Positions 22,840 through 35,726 of a stretch of DNA of 64,000 nt are shown one piece after another. The stretch spans positions 1 through 64,000 of the forward strand of contig MSJH02000215.1 of the NCBI GenBank assembly GCA_001931875.2. The letters run 5' to 3'. Each line of letters opens with the position of its first letter. Position 1 is the stretch's first letter. This DNA comes from Byssochlamys sp. IMV 00236. Lineage: Eukaryota; Ascomycota; Eurotiomycetes; Eurotiales; Thermoascaceae. A model generated the notes under the pieces. That model ran no database searches, had not been told where the DNA came from, and saw only the letters and a program-made list of their open reading frames with translations. The position numbers and the translations under genes were made by a program.

Positions 22840-24060
22840 AATAGGCCACAATGATAGCTGAAGTACTGATTACATTAAATAAGTTGCTGCAGCAACTCGT
22901 GGTGGCGGAATCAGCAGCAGTTCTACAAATGCTGCTAGCATTGATGTTCTTGACGATCAAGTACATGAAATGTATGTTTGTTTAACTCTAGATACATTTT
23001 TTATTACGTTTAATTAACTTCTTTTCTGTTATACACAGGCTTGATGAAAAGTTTGTCGTCTTGGACAAAGAAGATGCCATTGAGGCAATGGAGCTGTTAA
23101 GAAGCTGTATGATATGACAAATATTTTTGGCAAGTCTCTGACCATGGCCTGTCAGATGCTTATTTCCAAACTAATAAGCTGTCCACCAAGTACGAGAGAG
23201 ATTAGGCATGTTCTGCGATGCCATCCCTTGAACATGGAAGTGCCATTCGACTTTATTGTCCGCTCGGATTTGAATTTTGTGGAGGTGGTTTGCACCCACT
23301 TGTAAGTATTTTCATTTTTACACCTTGAACAAACACAAATAAGCTAACTAATTTAAATAAGCACAGTATCAACATGTTTGATAGCCTACGAAACTCGATG
23401 CAGCAATCCCAGCTGGAAAGGAACGCTGCTTTCCTTACGACAATACCAATTCTCCATAATCTGTTTCCTGATTGCAACGATTTAATAAGTATGGAATGGT
23501 AAGTATCGATATTATATTTATTTCATAGACTCACAAACGACATAGGATTGAGAAGCAGACGCCTTGACGGGCGACATAAAGTGAGATGGTGTTGTTTTTA
23601 TGGTGATCAATTCAAAAGTAGCACCATTATTTGTTGAACTGTCTGGAGGAATCCGGTTCAACAATGGGGCTGAAAAAGCAAGAAGTGACAAAGAAAAGCT
23701 GGTAAAGTAATTCGTTAAATTGCTGAAATTGAAGAAGACCGAAGGGTCAAAGCTCCCATGTCAATTTTATGTCAGATATCATAGTAAGGTCACTATAAAC
23801 CATTACATAGTATATAACATAAACTAGCCAATTAACAAAAATGCATCTTTTTAGATTTGAAGTTGTACTTTGAATCATTGACTTGAGAGACTGTTTTGTA
23901 AATCGAGTTCACTTTGAGCTTCCATGTCCCACGACGCCCAGGGAGCTGAAGTAATTCGTATACAAGATACCGCAGCTGTTTGGATATCGAGAAGCTCTTG
24001 AGCAATTAAAATATTGTTTCACATTACAAGTATACGCCCTTTGGCGATACTTAATAAACC
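22840..24060 (+). pseudogene. Decayed multi-exon gene, family not identified
   Basis: The plus strand contains consecutive exon-like pieces with plausible GT-AG junctions: LDEKFVVLDKEDAIEAMELL (about 23040), KLYDMTNIFGKSLTMACQML to VVCTHL (about 23110-23302), INMFDSLRNSMQQSQLERNA to DLISMEW (23370-23500), then VAPLFVELSGGIRFNNGAEK (about 23610-23670) and pieces such as ELPCPTTPREL and KIPQLFGYREALEQLKYC (about 23920-24020). Stops and frame changes interrupt the later part. 'VELSGGIxFN' blocks recall a repeated Mucoralean protein family linked to mobile DNA, from memory and unverified. Probably a pseudogene; a diverged live gene with unusual splicing is less likely. Confidence 0.4.
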
Positions 24061-25796
24061 ATTCTTTTTCATATAAAATGATGTTGTTTCTAATAATGAA
24101 CCCCCCCTTGTCTCAACATAATAAAGTGTTTATTGCAGACTCGTCGATATATGCTTCTCTTACACTTTAGTGTTGCACATAGGGTGCAGACGTGCTGTGC
24201 AAATAGCAAAAACCCAACAAGGTTAAAAAAAAAATGGCAGCCACACATTTGTGAAGACCAGTCATGAAGAGAATTTACCCTGCTAAACTACGAAAGCTGT
24301 ACACTCGGGCATACTGATATGTACGCACATAGAGCCTTATTATCTCACTTGTAATATTTCCAATGTTTTTTATTTTATTTTTTCGTTTAGATTTTTTATA
24401 TACATAAAGAGATTTAGCCAGAGCATGAAGCCTAAGACAAATTGACAGTTGCCGTCGGTGATTAATCTGGCTGCATCTATTTTACCTGTTCTTTTTTAAA
24501 TAAAAAGAAACCGCTTTTAAACCATCAAACAGCTTAAAAGGTCGGCGGTAGCAGGTGTGGATTAAAAAAGAAAAAAAAAAAAAAACAAAAAACGAGATGA
24601 GAGATTAAATACTCGATAATAGGTTTTAGCAGTCATGTCAAAGCTGAGTTTATTTGTATTGTTGATGCCTCTTCTTTAATCGTCTTCATCTCGATTAACT
24701 TGAATGCTCAAATCATTAAGACATAAGAAAAGGGAAAAGAGAACAAAGGTAGAGAAAAAGACTGCTGGTGATCTTTAGGTTAAAGGATACCTATTTAGTA
24801 TCTTCAGCATCAAGAAAAAAAAATTTATGTTTAAACTGCCGAAGCGTGACCATTAAAAGGCATGGATCATCTAAAAGAGCTTGTACAAAAGTATAGCAAG
24901 AGTGTATATTGCTACCCTGATTTACTCAAATGAATTATAATCGACAAGTCATTGTTTATTCAATGTTTTCTATTTTAAGATATAAACAAGTATAAACATT
25001 CATTAAGTATGCTTATATAAAAAAAGAGTCCTCTTTTCTGCTTCTAATTTAGTGTCACATGCACTTGCATTTGTCTGCCTTGGATCTACTGGACGTTCTT
25101 AGACATCTACTGCTTGCACTACACGAGGACTTCTGAACTAATTATTCTTATACTGACAATATTGAATTATATAAATAAATATCCAGTTTTTAAGGAGAAA
25201 AAGAGACATAGCAATGATATTCTACAAATGTCGCGTCATTTTATTTTTCAACATCACTTTCTGACAATAGCATTCTCGATCGATCATGAAAGGGACGCTG
25301 CATTATTAACCATAGACATATTATCATGTTATTCATCCTTTCCTCTGCACGAGGAGGCAGATGGTTTTTCCCTTACAAACTACACACACACAAGACAGCT
25401 GCAAGCTCGTAATTTCGATTCTCCTTCCCCCTTTTTCTCCTTTTCCTAAACACATTTATACAAAAACAGTACTTAAGTGGCAACTGTATTTAATAAAGCA
25501 TATACAATTTATTCGAGGGCGCAAAACGAGTGCCCGGAGCTCTTGTACCTTCGCATTTCAGCTGCAAAAAGGGAAAAAGTTTATGTTTAAAAATATATCA
25601 TTCATGTCGTACAAATCAAAAATAGGACCTCGATGTCCAGAACTCAGCTTCTGAGAAAGGCAACTCCTTTGTGAAAGAATAAAGAAAGTTTTATTATGGA
25701 ATCAAAAGAAAAAGTTGTAAAGGGAAGCAATTTTTCTCTATTAAATTAATTTAATTAAATTATGCTGCTATTAAGAAGAAAAAAAGATGTAGAAAA
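24061..25796. other. Gene-poor region, 1.7 kb
   Basis: AT-rich with homopolymers (15-A run near 24571-24585) and no supported gene. Open frames at 25114-25449 and 25361-25654 have no domain, start context or intron support. Just downstream of the GPI protein stop there is an AATTAAATTAATTTAATTAAATT near-palindrome (about 25739-25761), likely part of that gene's 3' end. Confidence 0.45.
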
Positions 25797-26582
25797 TTAA
25801 AAGAGGAGGGCGACGGCACCAGCGACACCAGCACCAACGATACCAGCCTTGAGAGATGAAGCACCGCTGGAAGATTTGTCAGAAGAAGTGGAGTTGCCGG
25901 CAGCAGAAGAAGCAGCAGGAGAACCAGACTTGGAGGCAGCAGCAGAATTGGAAGCATTGGCAGCAGGGGCAGAGGTGGCAGCAGAGGAAGTTACATTGTT
26001 GTTGGTTGTACCAGGAGCAGCACCGACAATGGTAAAGTAAGAAGAGTAAGTGGATTGTCCGTTATCACCCTTGAAGACGAGAACATCTGGTGATGGGCAA
26101 TTAGTTTATATAATTTTTGTAACCATGGCATATGTAACTTACAGGAAGGATTGGTCTCGACGGTAGCAGGGATGTTCCAGGTATACTGAGGAGGGTTGAC
26201 TGGAATAGGAGCAGAGAGGATATTGGCAGTGTAGATCTCTAAGTTGGATGATTGACCCTTCATCAAAGCAATGGAATTGATGTTCTTTGCGTTGTTGTCG
26301 TTAACAATCCTATCGAAAATCATATTAGCCATCAGTTACATCATTCAATTTAATTCGCTCGTACCAAGAAATGGTGTAGGGTTGACCAGCATGGAGAACT
26401 TCCTATTAAACGAGGCATTGAGTTTACCCTGTTTGTTGATCTATGTTACTACTTACACCCAAGCTAGGATGAGTGGAGGCAATACCAGCATTGGCAGGAG
26501 CAGCAGGAGCAGCAGGAGCGGAAGTTTGAGCACAAACAGCAGAAATAGCAGTGACAAAGATAGCAGCAATAGAGAACTTCAT
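25797..26582 (-). CDS. GPI-anchored Kre9/Knh1-like cell-wall protein
   Basis: Four exons (26582-26457, 26402-26365, 26309-26143, 26086-25797) encode 206 residues. Signal peptide MKFSIAAIFVTAISAVCA. An Ala/Pro spacer leads to the Kre9-like domain: NAGIASTHPSLG, GQPYTISWIVND, IPVNPPQYTWNIPATVE and SSYFTIVG. The C-terminal third is Ser/Ala/Thr-rich and ends in SLKAGIVGAGVAGAVALLF, a classic GPI-attachment hydrophobic tail after a Ser/Gly site. It is likely wall- or membrane-anchored. It shares the domain order of the secreted protein at 18387-18873 but adds the stalk and anchor. Codon use is C-biased at third positions, suggesting high expression. Confidence 0.88.
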
Positions 26583-28658
26583 TTTGTGATTAAGAAAAGG
26601 AAGAAAGACGAAAAAAGAGGAGACACATTTTTAAATCCTTATAGAACCTTTTTTCTCGAAAAAAAATTAATGTGTAACAAGAAGTGCACAAACTGTCTGT
26701 GTTCATCATTCGACCAATCAGATACATAGAAATTAAATTCACCCAAAGTCGAACCCCGCCATTCGACCAAAGGTCACAGGCACGAGAAAACATCTGTTTT
26801 GACTATTACTTGTGTCCCATCTATCTGGTGCTTGTTCTCTGTCTAACTTGTCTTTTTTTATAGTGCACATAATGAATCAAGATTCATTAATTTAGATGCA
26901 ATACTTTATAATACTGATACTAAATTAAAAAATCCAAGGTTCAACAGTTCTAAATGGCATGTGGAATAATACCTTATCGAAGCTGACAGCAGTGTATTTT
27001 TGTTAATCTTGTAATAGTTGGTACAGTTATTAATGCATGAATCTTTTGTTTATTCTGTCAAGGTGCTTGAAATGAGTGAGACACTTGTAACAAAGCTTGA
27101 TACAAAGAATATCTTTGGTGAGGCAAGAAAACAATTTAAAATGATCATCATTTTACTGTGCAACTTCATCAAGCTTCCATTTTTTATTATAATGGTGTGT
27201 TATTACCGAGTTTTCCATACCGATACAGAAGAATATTCCATCCCATTTTATCCTATTTGTGACGTAGAAATCATTTTCTAGACAGTCTAGATCGATGATG
27301 CCATCTGTTAAGGAATTTTTGTTGACAACAAACATATTGGCTGAACCTTTTCAAGTATTGTTGTCTTTAGATGGTTTGTTGGGTGATTCTGTCAGATAGA
27401 GTCTTGAGATCCATATTTAAATGACGCGTCATAATGTACGATGGCATTAGGGTTATGTAGAAACTTAAACTCTGTAAATAGTAATTCTTTATGATAAAAG
27501 TAGATACATCAGCAACCATTTCAAATACGCAAAAAGATAATGATATCATGAAATATTAAAGTAAAGCAAAGGACTGACTATATGCTTTATTCTTTTTGTG
27601 TCAAGAAATGCCCAGTTTTACTTTAAAAACCTCGTCTACAACATCTCAAAGTGGGCACTTTTTAAAATAAAAGAATAAGCTGCTATTCAATCTGAATTAG
27701 ACAGTAAAAAAGCACCAGCAAGATCAATTCAACAGGATAATGAAGCAAGGTAAATATCAACACAATCAGTTAAAATGTGCTCGTTGTGATCAGAGGCAGT
27801 GTTTCTATGGTGTTACAACCGATCAGATCAAAGTTGCACGTCAAATTGGAGCCTTGCTAGCAACAATTTTGAAGATTATTGTTGACAGAAGCTAATTCGT
27901 ATCTTGTGTGTAGTTTCGTTGCAGTGGTTAAGAAAACAACAAAGCAATATAGAAAAAAAACTACATTAGATTTATAACAATGAATTTAATTTCACTAGTT
28001 CCATACATTAATTCTATTATCAATTATTTGATTGTGTACAAGCAGTGTTAATAGAGAAAGGCGGCTTACTATCATTGTTGACAACTGGATTTTCAATAAC
28101 CGATAGATACTTTTCGACAACCGACAGTTGTTTTTATAAACCGACAAAACCTACAGGCCGATTGTACAACCCGCAATGGCCAATGTTGGCTGAAGTAAAG
28201 ACTGAGGATGAATGGTTACCTAACACAGGTACACCAAACAATGATACCTGACAGATTATTTATATTTGTCATCATTCCTTCAAACACATTTCACGCACGG
28301 CTTGAAAAGATACAAGAAAGGAGCGATCATAAAAAATTTTAATTTGCTGTATTTCTGAGAATAAAGCGCGGTTAGAAAGGCTTGTCCATATCCTTGGTTT
28401 CTCATAACATAGCTCATTACTATGATATAGTGTCTAGTTTCAATCTCTGGTTATTATTCAGGAAATAGAAACATTCAAAAAAGGCTCTTGCAACTGTCCA
28501 ATTTAGGTTAAAGGACTGCACTATAGTGCTGTGATATAAAAAAGAAAGGAAAAAAAAAAACAAGTAACGCCATTACTCCGCTCACGCACACTTACACACC
28601 CATTTACATAAACAAATCGTCCTATTTTCTACCCTTTGTACTTTTTTTTTTCTTAATC
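26583..28658. other. Gene-poor region upstream of SIN3
   Basis: 2.1 kb between the divergent starts of the GPI protein gene and SIN3. It includes a second TGACGCGTCA palindrome (27422-27431). Short coding-like fragments occur on the plus strand, such as KCARCDQRQCFYG followed by ARQIGALLATILK (about 27773-27880), without start, stop or splice context. These may be relics. Near 28060-28250 a small frame of 68 codons is open but unrecognised. The last 100 bp before SIN3 are pyrimidine-rich. Confidence 0.45.
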
Positions 28659-31600
28659 ATGTCTTCGCCTATTCAACCTCCTCCAAATATACGGTAAATA
28701 ATGGTATATAAGCTAAAGACAGTCTAGCTAAACTTGTCTATTAGGTCTCCTTCGGGTACTTCTCAGACAACGGCAGCAGCAACCTCTGTAGGAGCAACAG
28801 CAACAGTAGCAGTGGTATCTCCATATGCTCATCATCTCCCACCTCCCAATTTACCACCTGCTAATACAGCAACTACAAACGGAGCTTTACCTCCACCACC
28901 CAGGGTAACAGAATTGCCTTCTATTCTCTCTCCTCCACACGGCACTTCACCTTCGGCATTTAGTAATTCAGCACCACAGCAATCTCAAGTACAGCAACCA
29001 CACACAACTCTACCACCACCTAGTTCACTTGCGTCGGAATCTACCGTCTTACCTTTACCACCACCATTAATCCCATCGCGTACATCAACCCCTCCTTTCA
29101 CAGAACGTAGACCTAGCATTGTTCGTACCCCAGCTAATCCGCCTCCCCCTCCACCTTCTCAGCCAGCAGCACCCCCAGCAACACAGCAACAACAACAGCA
29201 GCAACAAGCAAGCTCTCCTCAAAGTGGAGGATATAGACCACTGAACGTACGAGACGCATTGACCTACCTTGATCAAGTCAAGGTACGATTCTCTGACCAG
29301 CCGGATGTTTATAACCGATTCTTGGACATCATGAAAGATTTTAAGAGCCAAACGTATGTTTTAATAATGAAATGATTTCATAATAGACCGACTAAAAAAA
29401 AGCTTGTTATAGCATTGATACGCCAGGCGTGATTGAACGCGTCTCTGCACTATTCAAAGGCCACCCAACACTCATTTCAGGTTTCAATACGTTTTTACCA
29501 CCAGGTTATCGCATCGAGTGTTCTACGGATCCTCGTGAGCCTGATCTGATTACAGTCACAACACCCAGCGGCGTTACAACGACAACAGGACGACGATTAC
29601 CAGATCAAGAACATCATTTCCCCCATGGACATCATCCTCACGTTCCTCCACCACAGGCTTATTATCCTTATAGTCAGATGCATCATCCATTACCTGTGCC
29701 TCCTCCCAATACAGCCGTTCCACCACAAAATATGATGCCTCCTTATCGTTCAGCGGTTATGCCACCACCACCGACAGTGCCTCCCATTCCACATCATCAT
29801 CAACAGCAGCAGTCACTACCTCCACAACAACAACAACAAACTATGCCGTCGCAACCAATGATGGTTCCTCCACGTCATGCGAGCCCTTCACGCCAATCGG
29901 TTGTAGATGATGACGAATCACCTCTGGAATTCAATCATGCAATCAACTATGTCAACAGAATCAAGGTATATCCCTCTCTTTTAAAGGGGATCATGGTTTA
30001 CTTATCTTTCTTTGTAGACTCGATTTGCACATGATCCAGATACTTATAAACAATTCTTGGAAATTCTTCAAACATATCAAAAGGATAATCGACCCATTCA
30101 AGAAGTAAGATATTTTTTTTAAAAAAAAAAGGAAAAAGTATTCATGTTTCTAGGTATATGCTCATGTTCAATATCTGTTCAATGGCGCACCTGATCTATT
30201 AGACGAGTTTAAGCAGTTTTTGCCTGATTTTACAGGACAATCAGCAGGCAGTCTATTTGACTCAATATCACACAGTGGGTCTAAACGAAGTGTTGGCACA
30301 GGTGGTTCAGTATCCCAAAGTATGCTTCCACCCGGTAAAAAGAAGCGAACGAATAATGTAAGACAAAAGAGAAAAGAAAAAAGCAAGATATTGAACCTTT
30401 TTTATAGATGATCAAGAGACCCAAATATAAGTCAGATGTAGACCCATTTAGCTTTTCGAATTTTGATCCCGCAAGACCATCCGTGTCAACAGAAGAGATT
30501 GAGTTATTCGAACGTATACGTAAACACATTGGTAATAAACCATCCTATGAAGAGTTCCTCAAGACCTTAAACTTGTACACACAACAAATTGTGGATATGG
30601 ATACACTGGTCGACCAGGTGTCTATCTTTATTGGTAACAATCAAGAACTGTTTGAATGGTTCAAGAATATGATTGGATACGAGCCAAGAGAGAAGCCTAT
30701 TGAAAAGCCGACGACGATCATACCCAAACCAGACCTGAATCTCTGCAAGACGACGGGAAATCCTCATGAGAGTCCTAGTTATCGTATCGTACCCAAGGAA
30801 TGGCAGAATCAACCATGTTCAGGTCGTGATCAGCTATGTTGGGAGGTGCTGAATGATGAATATGTGTCGCATCCTATCTGGGCAAGTGAGGAGGACGGAT
30901 TTGTGGCGAGTAAGAAGAGCCAGTACGAAGAGGCAATGCATCGATGTGAAGAAGAGCGATATGACTACAATATGAACATTGATGCCAATTTGAATGTGAT
31001 TGCGTTATTAGAGCCCATTGCTCACAAGATTGAACAGATGACGCCAGAAGAAAAAAATAACTTTAAGCTGAAGCCAGGACTGGGAGGTCAATCAGTTAGT
31101 ATATATGAAAGAATCATCAAGAAGATATACGATAAAGAAAGAGGAAGCGAGATCATCGAGTTGCTCTACTCTAATCCAGCGCAGGTGGTGCCTATCTTGC
31201 TAAAGAGGTTGAAACAAAAGGACGAAGAATGGAAGCGAGCACAACGGGAATGGAATAAGATATGGAGAGAGCAGGATGCAAAGAACTTTTATAGATCATT
31301 AGATTATCAAGGCATTACGTTTAAGAGTAACGATAGGAAAGCAATGGCGCCAAAATCCTTGGTCAATGAAATCGAAAGCCTGTTTCAAAAGAACAGCAAT
31401 AAAAAGAATAACAATAGCAACTGTCAATTCAAGTTTGAATTCAAGGATCAGGGCGTGTTCAAGGATTGTACAAGAATCATTTATTCATTTATTGACAGAC
31501 AGTCTGGTTATACAAACAGCGACAGAGAAAAGATACGACTGTTTATCGAATCATTTATCCCTCTTTGCTTTCAAGTCGATAGTTCCATTATTTATGAGCA

Positions 31601-32980
31601 CACTGTGGATGATAACCAGGATGAAGATGAAGACGGCGATAATGACGATGACCAAGCCAGTGTAAACACAACTGACTCTGTTGACAAATCAAGGAAGTCG
31701 TCCACTCCTACCAAAAAGGCAGAGGATGACCATACCATCGAATCCTTACGTGAAATACTGACACAGGCTGTAGCAAGCCGGAGTACAAACCTATTAGACG
31801 CTGCAGCTGTAGCTATTGCTCCTGATCAGACAAAGAGAAACTTTTATACGTTCTTTTGTAACACGGCCTTCTATTGCTTCTTTAGGTTATATCAAATGCT
31901 TTATGAAAGATTAGACAGACTGAAAGCTATGGATGATACGATGCGAAAGAATCCTAGTATGGGTAAACGCGTGAATAAAGTAGCTCTTGACCTTGGATTA
32001 TATAGTACGCGTTACGATGGTAAGAAAATGTTTATGTATTATGACAGTATTCTTACCTTTTTTTTTGTAGACATTGATCTTTCCAAAGGTTATTATCAAG
32101 CTGTCTTGGAATTGATTGACAAGTTCTTTGATGGTGACATTGATCAAACACTATTTGAAGAATATACTCGTTATGTCTTTGTGACTGACGCGTATCTTTT
32201 GTTTACAATTGACAAATTGGTTCATACAATGATTAAGCAGGTAAAAAAAGAAAAGAACCTTTTGATGGTAATCTAATCCATTGACAATAGATACAAACTA
32301 TTATTACTGATTCAAAATCTCTTGAATTGATTCGATTATTCAAATGGGACAAAGGACTGGAATCTATGTCACCTAGATCATTAGCTATTTATCGTTTAAG
32401 GGCTGAAGATATTGCTGGTTCATCAGATAACCTGTTTAAAATTAATTTTGTAAGAAAGATATGTGTATGCAATACAATGTTATACTTAAACTCAATAGAA
32501 TAATGAATCTCAATACATGACTATTCAATTAATTGGTAAAGATGACTATATGATGGAGCCAACGGCAGAAGACAAGTATGAGGATTATGTTGCAAGCTAT
32601 ATGGACTGGCTTAATGTAACTGATGGTATTGACCTTTCCAAGACAAAGAAATCGTTTTTGCGCCGGTAAGTGGGGCAATACTGTATCTGGCTTTTTGCAT
32701 CTAACTCCTTAAAAGTAACTTGAGGCCACAGGATGAACACTTGAATAGAATTTTCGTGCGATCTAAACTTCAATACAAGATTGATCAAAGTAGCTACCAC
32801 ATGTATTATATCGTTGGCTCAGAAGATGTCTTTATTCGCCCTCAACCAAAGAAAGAAAGAGAACGGGCATCCAACTGGGAAAAATGGCTATCATCTCCTA
32901 CCACAGGTTGGTCAAAAGGCTTAGATGAAGAAACACGTACTCTAATGGAAAGAGAAGCAAAAGTTTTATTTAAACAATAA
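28659..32980 (+). CDS. SIN3: SIN3 transcriptional corepressor scaffold
   Basis: ATG 28659 ([12 protein letters not shown]) is spliced to a long Pro/Gln/Thr-rich N-terminus. Three paired amphipathic helix domains follow. PAH1: [18 protein letters not shown] to [10 protein letters not shown] (29240-29520). PAH2: [15 protein letters not shown] to [10 protein letters not shown] (29930-30235). PAH3: [20 protein letters not shown] to NMIGYEP (30495-30690). The histone-deacetylase interaction region is clear ([48 protein letters not shown]). The C-terminal conserved part runs to 32980, with an acidic [14 protein letters not shown] loop. SIN3 recruits Rpd3-type deacetylases to promoters. Its 3' end is 50 bp from that of LCB1. 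Confidence 0.95.
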
Positions 32981-33030
32981 AGTGAGAAATCATTAAAAAA
33001 AAGAGATTAGTATTAGTGTATATGTAAATA

Positions 33031-34820
33031 TTATTTCTTCCATTTGCTAAAGATTTTAATGATGGCTGCTTTTACAACATTGGCTGCCTTGTCATTTTCC
33101 TTTTTACTAAGTCCTATTGTCGTGTGAATCTTGATGCTTGGCTTGGGACACTTCAATTCTTGGTCATAGACATATTTGGCTCTTGTCACCAGTACGCCTT
33201 GTGCGGCACATTCATCAACAACATCCTGTAACAATCTTTCTTCTGTTTCCCTGCTTGTTTGAGGAGGAAGAAAAGTGTCCTTGATACGGATATGAAAGAA
33301 AGGTGAGGGGCATTGCGTATCAGATGATTCCAAATAGATGTAAGGTTCTAGTGATTTGTGCAAGAGTATCTGACGGAAAGAGGAGACTCTTTCCTGTAAT
33401 TCGTCAAGAAGTGTGGGCTGTTGGCTGATTATACGGAACGCTTCGGATGCAGACACAGCAAGCATAGCAGGCATGGAAGCTGAGAAACAATAAGCAAGGC
33501 CTGACAGACGTTGATGATCAATCACTTCAACACTGCCAGCACAGAAACCACCTGAGCCACAAAGTGCGTTGGCTAAAGAACCAACGATCATGTCAATCTC
33601 TTTAGCCTATGATAACAATGAGTCCCTTTGTTTTCATCTTGTTTTTGTTACTTACATCAATGTTGTACAAGTCGGTTAAACCTGCCCCGCGCTTGCCTAG
33701 AACACCAATCGATTGGGACTCATCCAATATCAATCTGTACTTGAATTTCTTTTTGATTTCAACCTAAAGAGGGGTTATTTACAGGAAGGAAAACCCATGA
33801 TCCAAACTTACCAATTTATCCAAGGGAGCAATGTCACCAAAATTGGCGAAAAGACCCTCTGTGACAATGAAGCGACGAGTTAAGCGTTTCTTATGCTACA
33901 TATGATATAAGATACATGATTTTTTAAGGGTATATATATTCTTACCTTGATATGTTCAGCTTGAATTTCATTCAATACCCTTTCTAAATCTTCCATGTCA
34001 TTATGTTTATAGAAACGAACGATGGAACGTGAGATTTGGACACCCTTTTGAACGGCAAAGCATACACCATCATCTCTATTAAAAGATTAATTTCTATAAA
34101 TGAAAAAGTATGTGTCAGCTTACACAACAAGATAATCACCGCGCTTAGCAAATGCTGGGATGACAGAAGAGATGGTAGAGAAACCTTGAGCGTAAATGAT
34201 GGCATCATCAGTACCGATAAAGCGAGCGATATCACGTTCCAACTCCATATGAACGTCAATTGTACCATAGAAACCTGGAGGACCACAAGAGCCAACACCA
34301 TAGTTTCTTAAAGTGTCTACTGCCTTTGTACGAATTTGTTCGGAAGCAGTTAAATTTAAAAAGTTTGAAGTTGCCAAGTTCATCAAGGACTTGGCATGTC
34401 CAACGACTTTAGCTTTAGCAGATTGAGGTCCGGTGAGAACAGGTATTTTTTCGAGATTGAAGCGATCATAAGAAGACAGTTTAGGTGCTAATGGCTCTGG
34501 CTGCCACTCTTCAACAAGGTCGTCAATTTCCTAACAATTTTAAATAAGCTTTTATAGACAAATATATATGTGTTTTTTACTTTTTCGGTTAAAATGACAT
34601 TATTATCATTGGGTTTATATTTTCTTGAAAGCATATATTTGATAGCAAAAAAGACTAGGAACAGTTCAAGAGCCACACGAAATGGATCATTTTGGTAAGC
34701 ATTCTTTAAATAGGATATAGCTAAATTAGAGCCAGGAATAGATATTATAAGTTCAAGTAGATGACTGATGGTCGAATTCATGAACAGGGCAAGATCTTGC
34801 ACCACCTGTTCATTAGACAT
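33031..34820 (-). CDS. LCB1: Serine palmitoyltransferase subunit 1
   Basis: Start ATG 34820 ([20 protein letters not shown]). A hydrophobic segment ([16 protein letters not shown]) is the ER anchor. Six or so exons carry the alpha-oxoamine synthase fold: [19 protein letters not shown] (with the Cys at the position mutated in human HSAN1), [55 protein letters not shown] and [20 protein letters not shown]. As expected for LCB1, the PLP lysine block lacks Lys, since catalysis is by LCB2. The complex condenses serine and palmitoyl-CoA, the first step of sphingolipid synthesis. This is the innermost intact gene of the left arm and is transcribed away from the repeat tip. Confidence 0.95.
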
Positions 34821-35048
34821 CTTCTATAAAATAAAAGAAAGAAAGAAAGAAAAAAAGGGCGTCCAAATACAGAAACACAGCCATTTTAAGTGTTACACTT
34901 TAATTTTATCCAATCACAAATTATAGTTCCTTCACTTTATACTTGATCAATCGATCGTATATGTCAAGAGAGACAAGTTGCGATGGACATTTCGATCGGA
35001 TATCTTAAGGAGAGAGAAAAAGGGGGAGGAATGATATAATAAGGTCTG

Positions 35049-35726
35049 ATGACTATTTTCTGGGTTAAGCAGTATAGCATGTGTCCTGACAACATCTTTG
35101 ACAGTTGTAACAGAGCAGACCGTAAATGTATTATGACCAAAGAGCATAAAAAGGCTCTCGTCAATTTCATTGATGCTAATCCATCTGCTGCTGTGGTTGA
35201 AGTAACTGAGCACTTGTTAAGCCGATTCAATGATCTTAAAGTTTCACGCAGTACTGTTTATAACTTTATGAAAAGAGAATGCAACCTTTCGTTGAAAAAG
35301 GCTGATTTTCATTCCATCGAAAGAAACAGCCCAGCAAAATACAGATATGAGATTTCTGACGAACTGTGTGTTCCTTGATGAGTCTGCTTTTGATATAAAC
35401 ATGAAACGGCCAAGAGCTTGGTCTACAAAAGGTACCCGTGCTATTGTTACCAGACCTACCATGAGAGCAAATACGACGTCTATATATTGGCCGCTATTTC
35501 TGCCTCAGGTTTGATTGCAGTCGACGTAAAAAAAAAACCAAGACCTGCGAAAAAGAGAAAGGCTGAAGGATATGTAAGCTCTGGAACTGTAACAGGCCAC
35601 TATGTTAGTTTCTTAAAAATGACTCTCGATGAAATGGACAAACATCCACATATGAAAGGCCATTATATAGTTATGGACAATGCACCCATTCACACGCATG
35701 AAAACATAAAGAAGTACATTGAGTAT
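35049..35726 (+). pseudogene. Tc1/mariner (IS630-type) transposase, frame-damaged and cut at the inverted-repeat junction
   Basis: The N-terminal helix-turn-helix part reads EHKKALVNFIDANPSAAVVE and FNDLKVSRSTVYNFMKREC. The frame then breaks near 35340-35347, with an apparent small deletion. FLTNCVFLDESAFDINMKR (first catalytic Asp) reads in the next frame, and the original frame resumes near 35480 after an apparent TA-repeat change, with YILAAISASGLIAVDV and HYIVMDNAPIH (second Asp) in the 100-bp spacer. After EYR (about 35724) the DNA turns into the reverse complement of its own upstream sequence, so the third acidic residue and 3' terminal repeat are missing. Certainly inactive as it stands. 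Confidence 0.88.
35627..35726. other. Unique 100-bp spacer at the tip of the inverted repeat
   Basis: The left arm (…AAAATGACTCT) and the inverted right arm match up to 35626/35727 and diverge at 35627/35726. The spacer continues the transposase frame with no insert, adapter-like sequence or N run. Only an A/T base or two could be junction microhomology. Confidence 0.9.

Larger units (their letters stand above)
7353..35626. repeat. Left arm of a giant inverted repeat
   Basis: Each position x corresponds to 71353-x on the opposite strand of the right arm. All gene boundaries, introns and gene-free stretches compared obey this sum, so there is no net insertion or deletion. Examples are a 15-A run near 24571-24585 matched by 15 T near 46768-46782, and the TGACGCGTCA sites at 22611 and 27422. 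The outer limit is set by the window edge, not by a sequence change, so the arm may be longer. Confidence 0.97.

Noticed and set aside
25114..25654. Two overlapping open frames of about 100 codons in the gene-poor block
   Set aside because: No similarity I recognise; low-complexity AT-rich sequence without introns in an intron-rich genome.
25849..26040. Ala/Glu-rich open frame on the plus strand
   Set aside because: Antisense of the Ser/Ala-rich stalk of the GPI protein, repetitive by composition.
28045..28251. 68-codon open frame beginning MLIEKGGLLSLL
   Set aside because: No recognised domain and no splice or promoter context; left as part of the gene-poor region.
34821..35048. 5' terminal inverted repeat of the central transposon
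   Set aside because: The 3' end is missing because of the fold-back, so no pair can be matched and the element boundary cannot be set.
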